Under the pieces are notes generated by a model. The model ran no database searches and was not told the DNA's origin. It worked only from the letters and a program-made list of their open reading frames with translations. Positions 7,952-15,455 of a stretch of DNA of 64,000 nt are shown one piece after another. Source of the stretch: Tsukamurella paurometabola (lineage in GTDB: Bacteria > Actinomycetota > Actinomycetes > Mycobacteriales > Mycobacteriaceae). Made by a program: the position numbers and the translations under genes. Location of the stretch: contig NZ_LR131273.1 of the NCBI RefSeq assembly GCF_900631615.1, forward strand, positions 1,178,001-1,242,000, written 5' to 3'. Positions within the stretch are counted from its first letter, which is position 1, and the number at the start of each line of letters is the position of its first letter.

Positions 7952-7976
7952 ATTTCGGAGACGGAGACGAACGGCC

Positions 7977-9740
7977 ATGACGACCACAGCACCGGGCGAC
8001 GAGTTCGCGGACACCCCCATCCTGCAACGCATTCGCGAATCGATCATCGGAGACGACCAGGTGGTTCCGGGGCCCTACGGCCCGCGGCGCGTCACGTACG
8101 CCGACTACACCGCCTCCGGGCGCGCGCTGACCTTCCTCGAGGACTTCATCCGCTACGAGGTGCTCCCGCGGTACGCGAACACCCACACCGAATCGAGCGG
8201 GACCGGACTGCAGACGACCCGGCTGCGCGAGGACGCGCGCGCGAAGATCCTCGAGGCCGTCGGCGGCGACGAGGACGTCGCCGTGATCTTCGCCGGTTCG
8301 GGGTGCACCGGGGCGATCGACCGGATGGTGGGGATCCTCGGGATCCGCCTTCCGTCCGAGCTGGATTCGGCCTACGGGTTGTCCGACGCGATCCCCCCGG
8401 ACGAACGCCCCGTCGTCTTCATCGGCCCCTACGAGCACCACTCGAACGAGCTGCCGTGGCGCGAGTCCATCGCCGACGTGGTCGTGATCGACCAGGATCC
8501 GGACGGGCACGTCGACGTCGGCCGGCTCACCTCCGAGCTGGTGAAGTACGCCGCGCGACCGCTGAAGATCGGTTCGTTCTCGGCCGCCAGCAACGTCACC
8601 GGGATCCTCACCGACACGCGTCGGATCAGCCGGATCCTGCACGAGCACGGCGCATTGTCGTTCTGGGACTTCGCCGCCGCGGGCCCCTACATCGACATCG
8701 ACATGTACCTCGGCGATCCCGCCGGCGCCGCGGAGAGCGGCGAGTACCTCGATGCGGTCTTCCTCAGTCCGCACAAGTTCATCGGCGGCCCGGGAACGCC
8801 CGGCGTCCTTGCGGTCCGACGAGCACTACTCACCAACCGGGTGCCCGCCGTCCCCGGCGGCGGCACCGTCGCCTACGTCAACCCGGCGGACCATCGCTAC
8901 CTCGACGATCCGATCCAGCGCGAGGAGGCCGGCACCCCCGCGATCGTCGAGTCCATCCGGGCGGGCCTGGTCTTCGACCTCAAGGCCAACGTCGGCACGG
9001 CGCTCATCCGGGCGCGGGAGGAGCACTTGTTCCGGCGCGCGATCGCCGCCTGGTCCGATGTCGCCGAGATCGAGATCCTGGGCAACCTCGATGCGGAGCG
9101 GCTCTCGATCGTGTCCTTCGTCGTCCGGTCGCCCACCGGGCGGTTCCTGCACCACAACTTCGTCGTGGCCCTCCTCAACGACCTCTTCGGCATCCAGTCC
9201 CGCGGCGGATGCTCGTGCGCCGGGCCGTACGGGCATCGGCTGCTGGGGATCGACCTGGACCACTCGCGGGAGTTCGAGCGCGAGATCGCGAAGGGCTGCG
9301 AGGGGATCAAGCCAGGCTGGGTCCGCATCAACTTCAACTACTTCATCTCCGAGGCGGTCTTCGAGTACATCGTCGACGCCGTCCGACTGATCGCGCGCGA
9401 GGGATGGAAACTGCTCGACGACTACGTCTTCGAGCCCGAGTCGGGGCTGTGGCACCACCGCGACGGCGTCGTCGAACCGCTCGTGCGGCTCTCCGACCTC
9501 AGCTACGACGAGAACGGCGAGCTCCGTTACCCGCGACACGCGGACACCGCGCCGGAATCCGCGCTCGGCGACTATCTGCGACAGGCCGAAGCGGTGTTCG
9601 CACGGCGACAGGGTCCCGGTGATCCCGACGGCGGCGCAGGCGGCGCCGTCTCCGCCGACTTCGAATCCCTGCGGTGGTTCGATCTCCCGGCCACGTGCCT
9701 GATCGCGCCCGCTCAGTCCAGCCCGTTCTCCAGCGCGTAG
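7977..9740 (+). CDS. Class V aminotransferase-fold PLP enzyme, cysteine desulfurase-like
   Basis: A 587-aa fold-type I PLP enzyme. Lys267 in SPHKFIGGPGTPG is the Schiff-base lysine. RGGCSCAGPYGH places Cys412 where cysteine desulfurases carry their sulfur-accepting Cys, with a second Cys two residues on. It is longer than NifS/SufS (about 400 aa), having about 150 extra C-terminal residues without a recognised domain. GGAGACGGAG precedes the ATG. It is divergent from the SQR/DsbA operon and shares its operator type, so it probably handles cysteine or persulfide sulfur. The last residues (QSSPFSSA) are read from a duplicated piece of the neighbouring response-regulator gene (repeat at 9717-9747), so the original C-terminus may have been altered by that insertion. 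Confidence 0.82.
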   Translation: MTTTAPGDEFADTPILQRIRESIIGDDQVVPGPYGPRRVTYADYTASGRALTFLEDFIRYEVLPRYANTHTESSGTGLQTTRLREDARAKILEAVGGDEDVAVIFAGSGCTGAIDRMVGILGIRLPSELDSAYGLSDAIPPDERPVVFIGPYEHHSNELPWRESIADVVVIDQDPDGHVDVGRLTSELVKYAARPLKIGSFSAASNVTGILTDTRRISRILHEHGALSFWDFAAAGPYIDIDMYLGDPAGAAESGEYLDAVFLSPHKFIGGPGTPGVLAVRRALLTNRVPAVPGGGTVAYVNPADHRYLDDPIQREEAGTPAIVESIRAGLVFDLKANVGTALIRAREEHLFRRAIAAWSDVAEIEILGNLDAERLSIVSFVVRSPTGRFLHHNFVVALLNDLFGIQSRGGCSCAGPYGHRLLGIDLDHSREFEREIAKGCEGIKPGWVRINFNYFISEAVFEYIVDAVRLIAREGWKLLDDYVFEPESGLWHHRDGVVEPLVRLSDLSYDENGELRYPRHADTAPESALGDYLRQAEAVFARRQGPGDPDGGAGGAVSADFESLRWFDLPATCLIAPAQSSPFSSA

Positions 9741-9747
9741 CGGGCCA
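9717..9747. repeat. 31-bp direct repeat, copy 1 (remnant of response-regulator 3' end)
   Basis: This stretch is identical to 10345-10375, where it codes the end of the LuxR-type response regulator. Read on the minus strand, copy 1 still spells LARYALENGLD followed by a stop (9713-9715), so it is a cut-off duplicate of that gene end. The two copies flank the SUKH gene. Confidence 0.85.
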
Positions 9748-9768
9748 GGCTCGCCGCCCCGGCGGTTC

Positions 9769-10305
9769 TCATCGCGTGTCGAACGCCGGCCCCTCGTACC
9801 TGCTACCTCCGATCGGGAAGACGCTCGACTCGAGATCACCGGAGAACAACGCGACGAGGTAGTGCAGCAGGCCGGCGGGGTCGTAGTCGATGAACGCCGA
9901 TTCGCAATAGACGACCGGCCACCGATCCGGGTCCTCGTCAGCACTCACCCTCCAGAACCCGGACCCTCCGTCGATCCCGCCACCCCACAACAGGTAGCGG
10001 TCAGCGACTACACCGATGGCCGCATCGACATCCACCCCGGGGGAGGTTCTCGCCAGGCACCGGTAGGGCCCATCCGCGGCGTGATTCCGCACGGTGTCCG
10101 CTATCGCATCGCTCCTGAGTTCCGCCATGCGATCAGGGCCCACGATCGCGAGATCACCGAAGAATCGGCCTTGGCCGTACGTCTCGATCAGAAGCTTGTA
10201 GTCCACCGGCAAGCGCGTCCCGAGTCGCCCCTCGACATCCACCCAATCGACCGGTGCCGGCGCCTCCGGAGGCGCCACCAACTGAACCAACTGCGAGACA
10301 TCCAC
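9769..10305 (-). CDS. SMI1/KNR4 (SUKH) family protein, probable immunity protein
   Basis: A 178-aa SUKH-fold protein. The N-terminal VDWVDVEGRLGTRLPVDYKL is the family's W..vE..lg..LP.dyk motif, and the FFGDLAIVGPDRM and GDLESSVFPIGG stretches fit the rest of the fold. SUKH proteins are often immunity proteins against polymorphic or contact-dependent toxins. No toxin gene lies next to it, so it looks like an orphan immunity gene. It starts at a GTG without a clear ribosome site. It lies wholly between the two copies of the 31-bp repeat, which suggests it arrived by an insertion that duplicated the end of the response-regulator gene. Confidence 0.8.
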   Translation of the reverse strand: MDVSQLVQLVAPPEAPAPVDWVDVEGRLGTRLPVDYKLLIETYGQGRFFGDLAIVGPDRMAELRSDAIADTVRNHAADGPYRCLARTSPGVDVDAAIGVVADRYLLWGGGIDGGSGFWRVSADEDPDRWPVVYCESAFIDYDPAGLLHYLVALFSGDLESSVFPIGGSRYEGPAFDTR

Positions 10306-10340
10306 GCGCTACAACGTCCTTGCCGCCCCGGCCATGCCGC

Positions 10341-11012
10341 CTAATCCAGCCCGTTCTCCAGCGCGTAGCGGGCCAACTCCACCCGGTTGCCGAGCTGCAG
10401 CTTCCGCAACGTGGCCTGCACGTGGTTCTCGACGGTGCGGTGGCTCAGGTGCAGTCTGCTGGCGATCTGCTTGGCGGACAGGCCCTTCGCGACCAGCCGC
10501 AGCACCTCGGTCTCGCGCGCGGTGAGCGCGGGGCCGGCCGGCTCGGGCGCCGATGCCATCCGCCGGAACTCGCCCAGCACCAGCCCGGCGAGGCCCGGCG
10601 TGAACACGGGCTGCCCGGCGGCGGTGGCCTGTACGGCGTCCACAAGTTCCTCCGCGGAGGCGCTCTTGACCAGGTAGCCGCAGGCGCCCGCCTTGACCGC
10701 CTCGACCACGTCGTCGCGCTCGTCGGACGCGGAGAGGATCAGTACCTGCGCGCGCGGCGCTGCCTCGAGCACCAGTGCGGTGCCGGCGGCCCCGTCGCCG
10801 TCGGGCAGCGACATGTCCATCAGCACGACCACGGGCTGCACGGCTTTGGCGATCCGTCCCGCGGCGGCCACCGAATCCGCCGTGCCCGCCACGCGGAAGC
10901 CGCGCGCCTCGAGGTCGCGGGCCACGGCCTCGCGCCACATCGGGTGGTCGTCCACCACCAGGACCGAGATGGCCGCCGGGTCCGCGCCCGGCCCGCTCAC
11001 CGAAGTACCCAC
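10341..11012 (-). CDS. NarL/LuxR-family response regulator
   Basis: A 223-aa two-component regulator. The receiver domain has the acidic pair in VVDDHP, the phospho-acceptor Asp66 (VLMDMSLPDGDG) and the conserved Lys in GYLVKSAS. The C-terminal LuxR helix-turn-helix (about residues 157-215) contains LTARETEVLRLVAKGLSAKQ and HLSHRTVENHV. A GAGGAGA ribosome site precedes the GTG at 11012. The kinase gene ends 16 bases upstream, so the two form an operon and a cognate pair. Confidence 0.93.
   Translation of the reverse strand: MGTSVSGPGADPAAISVLVVDDHPMWREAVARDLEARGFRVAGTADSVAAAGRIAKAVQPVVVLMDMSLPDGDGAAGTALVLEAAPRAQVLILSASDERDDVVEAVKAGACGYLVKSASAEELVDAVQATAAGQPVFTPGLAGLVLGEFRRMASAPEPAGPALTARETEVLRLVAKGLSAKQIASRLHLSHRTVENHVQATLRKLQLGNRVELARYALENGLD
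10345..10375. repeat. 31-bp direct repeat, copy 2 (inside the response-regulator 3' end)
   Basis: Identical to 9717-9747. This copy is part of the intact LuxR-type response-regulator gene and encodes its last residues. Confidence 0.85.
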
Positions 11013-11028
11013 GCTCGTCTCCTCACCG

Positions 11029-12258
11029 TCAGGGCAGTTCCGATCCGTCCACCGGCCTCGGCACCGACAACTCCCATTCCACCCCTCCTCCGACCTCGGT
11101 CGTCAGTTCGGCGCGGCCGCCCAGCGCCCGCATCCGCCCGACGATGGATTCCGACACCCCCAGTCTGCCCTCCGCGCGGGCGGCGTCGAGCCGTCCCGGC
11201 GCGATTCCGGTCCCGTCGTCGCGCACCGTGACCAGCACGGTATCGCCGAGGTCCTCGAGCAGCAGGTACGAGCGCGCCCCCGGGCCGGCGTGCAGCGCGG
11301 TGTTGTCCAGCGCGTTCCGCACGGCGGCGGCGACCTCGGCGGCGGGGCCGGCCTGGAGCGGCACCGGTCCGCCGGGTTCGGCGAGGGTCACGGTCGACGA
11401 GGCGAGGGGGCGCAGCAGGTCCCGCAGGTCGGCGGTGCCCTCCTCCTCCGGCGCGGCGGCCGGGGCGCCGGACGGCGTCTCCGCGATGAGCTGCCGCAGC
11501 GCGCGCTCCTGCTGCGCCGCGAGCTCCCCCAGCGCGCCCAGCTCCGTCCCGGGGCCGCCGAGCTCGGCGCACCGTCGGGCGAGGAAGGCGAGCGCCTGCA
11601 GCACCCCGTCGTGCACCTCCCGGGCGAGCCGCTCCCGGGCGCGGGCCTCGGCGGCCACGCGTTCGGCCTCGCGGAGCTGCTCCTGCGAACGGATCGCGAC
11701 GCGCGCCGCGACCCCGAGGCCCAGGCCGACGGCCATGAAGACGGGGTAGTTCGCGTCCCGCACGATGGTCTCGGGGAAGGTGCCGCGATAGACCGCGTTG
11801 ATGACGGCGATGGCGATCCCGCCGGCCACGCCCGCGACGGGGCCGCCCAGGATCGCGGCGGAGACCACCGGGTTGGTGAGCCAGAGGGTGGTCGGCAGCG
11901 CCTGGTTGTGGGCGGTGAACTCGGGCGAGGCCACCCACACGGTGCCCAGCGCCAGCACGGCGGCGGCGGTGAACTCGCCGACCACGAACCAGCGGTTGCG
12001 CCCGAAGCCGCGCACGTACCCGATCCCGGCGATGAGGCTCACGGCGACCACGGCGGCGATCATCACCCAGCTCCAGCCGATCCGCTGGTACCTGTCGGCC
12101 TCGTCGATCTGCCTGCCCACCGCGTACACGACCGACAGCGCGCGGAACCACTGCGCGCCGCGCCAGAGGGGCGCACGGGGGTCGCCGTCGGACGCGCGCA
12201 CCTCCGCTTCATCGCCGGAGGGTTCGACGCGCCGCAGCCGCGATGCGAGGCCTTGCAT
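11029..12258 (-). CDS. Sensor histidine kinase, MacS family
   Basis: A 409-aa membrane histidine kinase. About five or six hydrophobic helices between residues 65 and 185 form the sensor, with no large extracellular domain. The HisKA_3 motif REVHDGVLQAL holds His216, and the ATPase domain has NALDNTALHAG (N box) and DDGTGI (G1 box). The architecture matches the MacS family of actinobacterial kinases, paired with NarL-type regulators such as the one downstream. The signal is unknown. It is divergent from a flippase-like gene with only 34 bases between, so their promoters overlap. Confidence 0.9.
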   Translation of the reverse strand: MQGLASRLRRVEPSGDEAEVRASDGDPRAPLWRGAQWFRALSVVYAVGRQIDEADRYQRIGWSWVMIAAVVAVSLIAGIGYVRGFGRNRWFVVGEFTAAAVLALGTVWVASPEFTAHNQALPTTLWLTNPVVSAAILGGPVAGVAGGIAIAVINAVYRGTFPETIVRDANYPVFMAVGLGLGVAARVAIRSQEQLREAERVAAEARARERLAREVHDGVLQALAFLARRCAELGGPGTELGALGELAAQQERALRQLIAETPSGAPAAAPEEEGTADLRDLLRPLASSTVTLAEPGGPVPLQAGPAAEVAAAVRNALDNTALHAGPGARSYLLLEDLGDTVLVTVRDDGTGIAPGRLDAARAEGRLGVSESIVGRMRALGGRAELTTEVGGGVEWELSVPRPVDGSELP

Positions 12259-12292
12259 GTGCCCACGTTAACCGCTGAGTAGGCTGGCGCCG

Positions 12293-13567
12293 ATGCAGGC
12301 AGACGACGACGCGCCCTCACCCGGCGCCGAGGACTCCGGCGCCGAGCCGCCCGAGGCCACGCCCTCGAAGGATCCCGCCGTGACCCGGCGGCGGCTCCGG
12401 TGGGTCCGGCGCGCCCTGCTGCTGGTGATCACGATCGTCCTCGGCGTCGAGGTGTACCTGTTCGGGCCGACGGTGTCGAAGTCCATCCGCGAGCTCGAGC
12501 ACATCCGCTGGGAATGGGTTCTGGCCTGCGTGATCGCCGTCTTCTTCTCGATGGACTCGTTCGCCCAGGTGACCCGCGTCCTGCTGCGCTCGGCGGGCGT
12601 GAAGGTGACGCAGCGGCAGGCGCTGGGCCTGCAGCTCGCGTCGAACTCCGTCTCGCAGACGATGCCGGGCGGGCAGGTGCTCGCCCCGACCCTCGTGTAC
12701 CGGCGCACCCGCATGTGGGGCGCGTCGCGGGTGGTGGCCGCGTGGCAGATCGTGATGAGCGGCCTGCTCATGTCGGCCGGCCTGGCGGTGCTGGGCGTCG
12801 CGGGCGCGCTGCTCGCGGGGGCGAAGACCAGCCCGTACTCGGTGCTGTTCTCGGTCGGCATGCTCGTGGTCTTCATCGTGCTCGTGCAGTACGTCGCCTC
12901 GCATCCCGACGGCCTGTACGTCGTGGGCGCGCGCCTGATCCGGTGGATCAACGACCTGCGGAACAAGCCGGAGGACACCGGCCTGGCCCGGCTCCGCGAG
13001 GTGATCGAACAACTCCAGTCGGTGAAGATGAGCCGCCGCTACGGCGCGGAGGCCTTCGGCTGGTCCCTGTTCAACTGGATCGCCGACGTGGCCTGCCTCG
13101 CCTTCGCCTGCTACGCCGTGGGCGAGGCTCCGGGGCTGGCGGCCCTCGCCGGGGCCTACGCGGCCTCGAAGGTGGTCAACACCATCAGCCCGATCCCCGG
13201 CGGCGTGGGGCTGGTCGAGGGAGCGCTCGTCCCCGCGCTGGTCCTGGCCGGCATGCCGCTGAGCCAGGCCTTCACCGCGACCATCCTGTACCGGCTGGTC
13301 AGCTACGTCCTCGTCGTCGTGGTCGGCTGGGTGGTGTTCTTCGTGTCCTACCGCAGCACCATGGACATCGACCCGGACGCACCGGACAAGAACGGCGAGA
13401 AGCCGTCCGAGAAGGCCGCCCGGGCCGCGGAGGAAGCGCAGGCCGCGCAGACCGCCGGCCCGGCCGCGCCACCGGAGGGCGACGAGCGCGGACCGTCGGA
13501 CGAGGGAGGACCGTCGGACGAAGGCGGACCGTCGACCGGGGATACCGGCGCGGACCAGCGGATTTAG
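12293..13567 (+). CDS. Lysylphosphatidylglycerol synthase/flippase-like membrane protein (UPF0104)
   Basis: A 424-aa polytopic membrane protein of the AglD/MprF flippase-like family. There are about seven or eight transmembrane helices between residues 35 and 355, with the family landmarks SNSVSQTMPGGQVLAPTLVY and SKVVNTISPIPGGVGLVEGA. The synthase half of MprF is absent, so a lipid or glycolipid translocation role is more likely than lysylation. The N-terminal 30 residues and the C-terminal 60 are acidic and disordered, and the tail repeats GPSDEG twice. It is divergent from the MacS kinase gene, which may control it. Confidence 0.82.
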   Translation: MQADDDAPSPGAEDSGAEPPEATPSKDPAVTRRRLRWVRRALLLVITIVLGVEVYLFGPTVSKSIRELEHIRWEWVLACVIAVFFSMDSFAQVTRVLLRSAGVKVTQRQALGLQLASNSVSQTMPGGQVLAPTLVYRRTRMWGASRVVAAWQIVMSGLLMSAGLAVLGVAGALLAGAKTSPYSVLFSVGMLVVFIVLVQYVASHPDGLYVVGARLIRWINDLRNKPEDTGLARLREVIEQLQSVKMSRRYGAEAFGWSLFNWIADVACLAFACYAVGEAPGLAALAGAYAASKVVNTISPIPGGVGLVEGALVPALVLAGMPLSQAFTATILYRLVSYVLVVVVGWVVFFVSYRSTMDIDPDAPDKNGEKPSEKAARAAEEAQAAQTAGPAAPPEGDERGPSDEGGPSDEGGPSTGDTGADQRI

Positions 13568-13786
13568 CGCAGTCCAACCGGCGCTCAAGGGCTTGCGGGC
13601 ATCGTTCGTCCCGTGAGCGAGAGACCCACGACGCTCACGGCGCCCCGGAGTGGAGGGGGGCGAGGGGGTCAGGCCCGGTCGGGGTCGCGGTTGGGAGGAC
13701 CGCGCCCCGGCCGCGTGCCGTTCCGGGACGTCACAGCCCCACGATCCGATTCCCGGCAGGGGTTGCAGGTCGATTACCGTTGCCGT

Positions 13787-14191
13787 ATGCGCATCCCGGT
13801 CATCGCCGCCCTCGACGTCGTCTTCGTCCTGTTGTTCGTGGTGATCGGCCGGTTCAACCACAACGAGGCCTTCTCGCCGTCCGGATTCGCCGAGACCGCG
13901 TGGCCGTTCCTCCTCGCCCTCGCCGTGGGCTGGGCGTTCACCTACGTGCTGGCCGCCCTGCGCGGCCACGAGCCCGGCCGGGCGGCGACCTTCGCCCCGG
14001 AGCGCGTCTTCCCCGCCGGCGTCATCATCTGGATCTCGACGGTCGCCTTCGGCATGACCGCCCGCGGACTGCTGACGTCGAAGGGCGTCGAGGTCAGCTT
14101 CGTCGTCGTCGCGACGATCGCGCTGGGCCTGTTCCTGCTGGGGTGGCGCGCCGTCGCCCGCGTCGTGGCGTCCCGCCGGGTCCGTGCCTGA
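13787..14191 (+). CDS. DUF3054 family membrane protein
   Basis: A 134-aa protein with four transmembrane helices. IGRFNHNEAFSPSGFAETAW with the following PFL is the hallmark of DUF3054, a small actinobacterial membrane family of unknown function. I chose the ATG at 13787, where the conserved region begins; a longer frame from 13613 would add Arg/Gly-rich sequence unlike the family. The next gene overlaps its end by eight bases. Confidence 0.8.
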   Translation: MRIPVIAALDVVFVLLFVVIGRFNHNEAFSPSGFAETAWPFLLALAVGWAFTYVLAALRGHEPGRAATFAPERVFPAGVIIWISTVAFGMTARGLLTSKGVEVSFVVVATIALGLFLLGWRAVARVVASRRVRA

Positions 14192-15401
14192 GCTCCGAGC
14201 CCGCCGCGCACCCGCGCTGCAGCGGGCGGCGGCGCTGGCCCTGGGCGGGCTGATCGCCGTGTCGTGCACCGCGTGCACCCGCGTGATCGCCGGAACCGCC
14301 TCGGCGCCGCCCGAGGTCACGCGCCTGGACACCGGGAACTATCCCACCGCACCGCGGACCGTCGAGGCGAAGGCCTCCGCGGACGCCTGGCAGCAGGAGG
14401 GCTGGCGGGTGGCCGATGCGGTGGTGGCTCCCTGGGAGGTGGATCCACGGGCCACCGCGGCACCCGAGTCCGGGCCGCCCGTCCTACCGTTGTTCCAGGC
14501 CCAGGCGCTGGGCACCGAGGCGGGCGCCGGCCTGGTCACCTCCGAGCAGGCCCAATCGTTCATCACCGCGCCGTTCCACACCGGCTTCCTCGCCACCCGA
14601 ACCGCGCGCGACCGCTCGGTGACCGTGCAGACCGGCGTGCTCCGGTTCCCCGACGAGGCCACCGCTCGCCGGGCGATCGACGGTGCGGCGCAGAAGAACC
14701 CGACCCGGGACGACGCCGTCTCCAGCGCGGTCTCGGCGATTCCCGGCGGCACGATCGTGCTGTACGGCGATGTCCCCGGCGCCACCCGCCTCACCGCGGC
14801 GGCGATTCGCGGCGATCTGGTCGCCCTGGCCAGCGTGGAGATGCCGCAGACCGGCCGGGACGGACTCACGGCCCGCGTCGTCGCGGGCCTGGCCGAACAG
14901 GTCGAGCGACTCCCGAAGTACGTTCCCACGCCGCGGAACCCGTCGAGTTTCGTGCCCCCGGTCCCGATGGACAAGGAGGGCATCCTCTCCCGCACGATCG
15001 CGTCGCGCAGTGACGACGCCTCGTACGGCCTGTCCGCGGAGTTCACCCTCGGGGACGGTTACATGAGCGCCTACGCCTTCTCCCTGATGATCTACGAACC
15101 GCGCAGCCTCCAGGAGGAGTACGGGCTCGACCTGGCGGGCCACACCTCGGTCAACGGTGTGCTCCGGATGCGCAGTGCGGCCGATTCCCTTCGCTACCTG
15201 GCCGACTACCGCAAGCGCGCCGGGACGGGCGAGGCGCTCTCGTCCATCCCCGGCATCCCCGCGGGGGCATCCGTCTGCTCGGCGACGCTGTGCCTGACCA
15301 GCTACGGGCGATACGTGGGGCTCAACGCCTTCGCCTCGATCACCCAGTCCAAGCAGGCCGCGGCGGCGCAGTACCTGATCCTCGAGGCTGCCGGCACGTA
15401 G
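14184..15401 (+). CDS. Putative lipoprotein, DUF7373-like family
   Basis: A 405-aa exported protein. The N-terminus is a lipoprotein signal (hydrophobic LALGGLIAVSC, lipidated Cys about residue 28). Shortly after comes GTASAPPEVTRLDTGNYPTA, which is nearly repeated in a second lipoprotein at 54911 (RLDTGGYPTAPRAV), so the two are paralogues. The family is widespread in Mycobacteriales and, as far as I know, has no assigned function. The GTG start lies inside the end of the DUF3054 gene (eight-base overlap), pointing to coupled translation. The single Cys pair near the C-terminus (CSATLC) could form a disulfide. Confidence 0.72.
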   Translation: MPELRARRAPALQRAAALALGGLIAVSCTACTRVIAGTASAPPEVTRLDTGNYPTAPRTVEAKASADAWQQEGWRVADAVVAPWEVDPRATAAPESGPPVLPLFQAQALGTEAGAGLVTSEQAQSFITAPFHTGFLATRTARDRSVTVQTGVLRFPDEATARRAIDGAAQKNPTRDDAVSSAVSAIPGGTIVLYGDVPGATRLTAAAIRGDLVALASVEMPQTGRDGLTARVVAGLAEQVERLPKYVPTPRNPSSFVPPVPMDKEGILSRTIASRSDDASYGLSAEFTLGDGYMSAYAFSLMIYEPRSLQEEYGLDLAGHTSVNGVLRMRSAADSLRYLADYRKRAGTGEALSSIPGIPAGASVCSATLCLTSYGRYVGLNAFASITQSKQAAAAQYLILEAAGT

Positions 15402-15419
15402 CTGCCGGCCCGGGGCACC

Positions 15420-15440
15420 CGGGCGAGCGTCGAGCGCCCG
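15420..15440. terminator. Weak hairpin between convergent lipoprotein and PBP genes
   Basis: CGGGCG and CGCCCG pair around a nine-base loop in the 54-base gap between two convergent genes. There is no T-run, so termination here is only suggested by position. Confidence 0.3.
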
Positions 15441-15455
15441 CGGGAATCGCCGGCG

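Larger units (their letters stand above)
7661..7976. promoter_or_regulatory. Divergent intergenic region between the DsbA/SQR operon and the PLP enzyme
   Basis: These 316 bases hold no credible gene. Each end carries a GC-rich palindrome (7677-7694 and 7936-7951) close to the start of the gene it faces, and a good promoter points right (TTGCAC 7897-7902, 17 bases, TACGTT 7920-7925). The middle is featureless GC-rich DNA. The mirrored layout suggests one repressor controls both directions. Confidence 0.6.

Noticed and set aside
9717-10375. Insertion sequence bounded by the 31-bp repeats.
   Set aside because: There is no transposase and no terminal inverted repeats; the repeats are a copy of a gene end, not an IS end.
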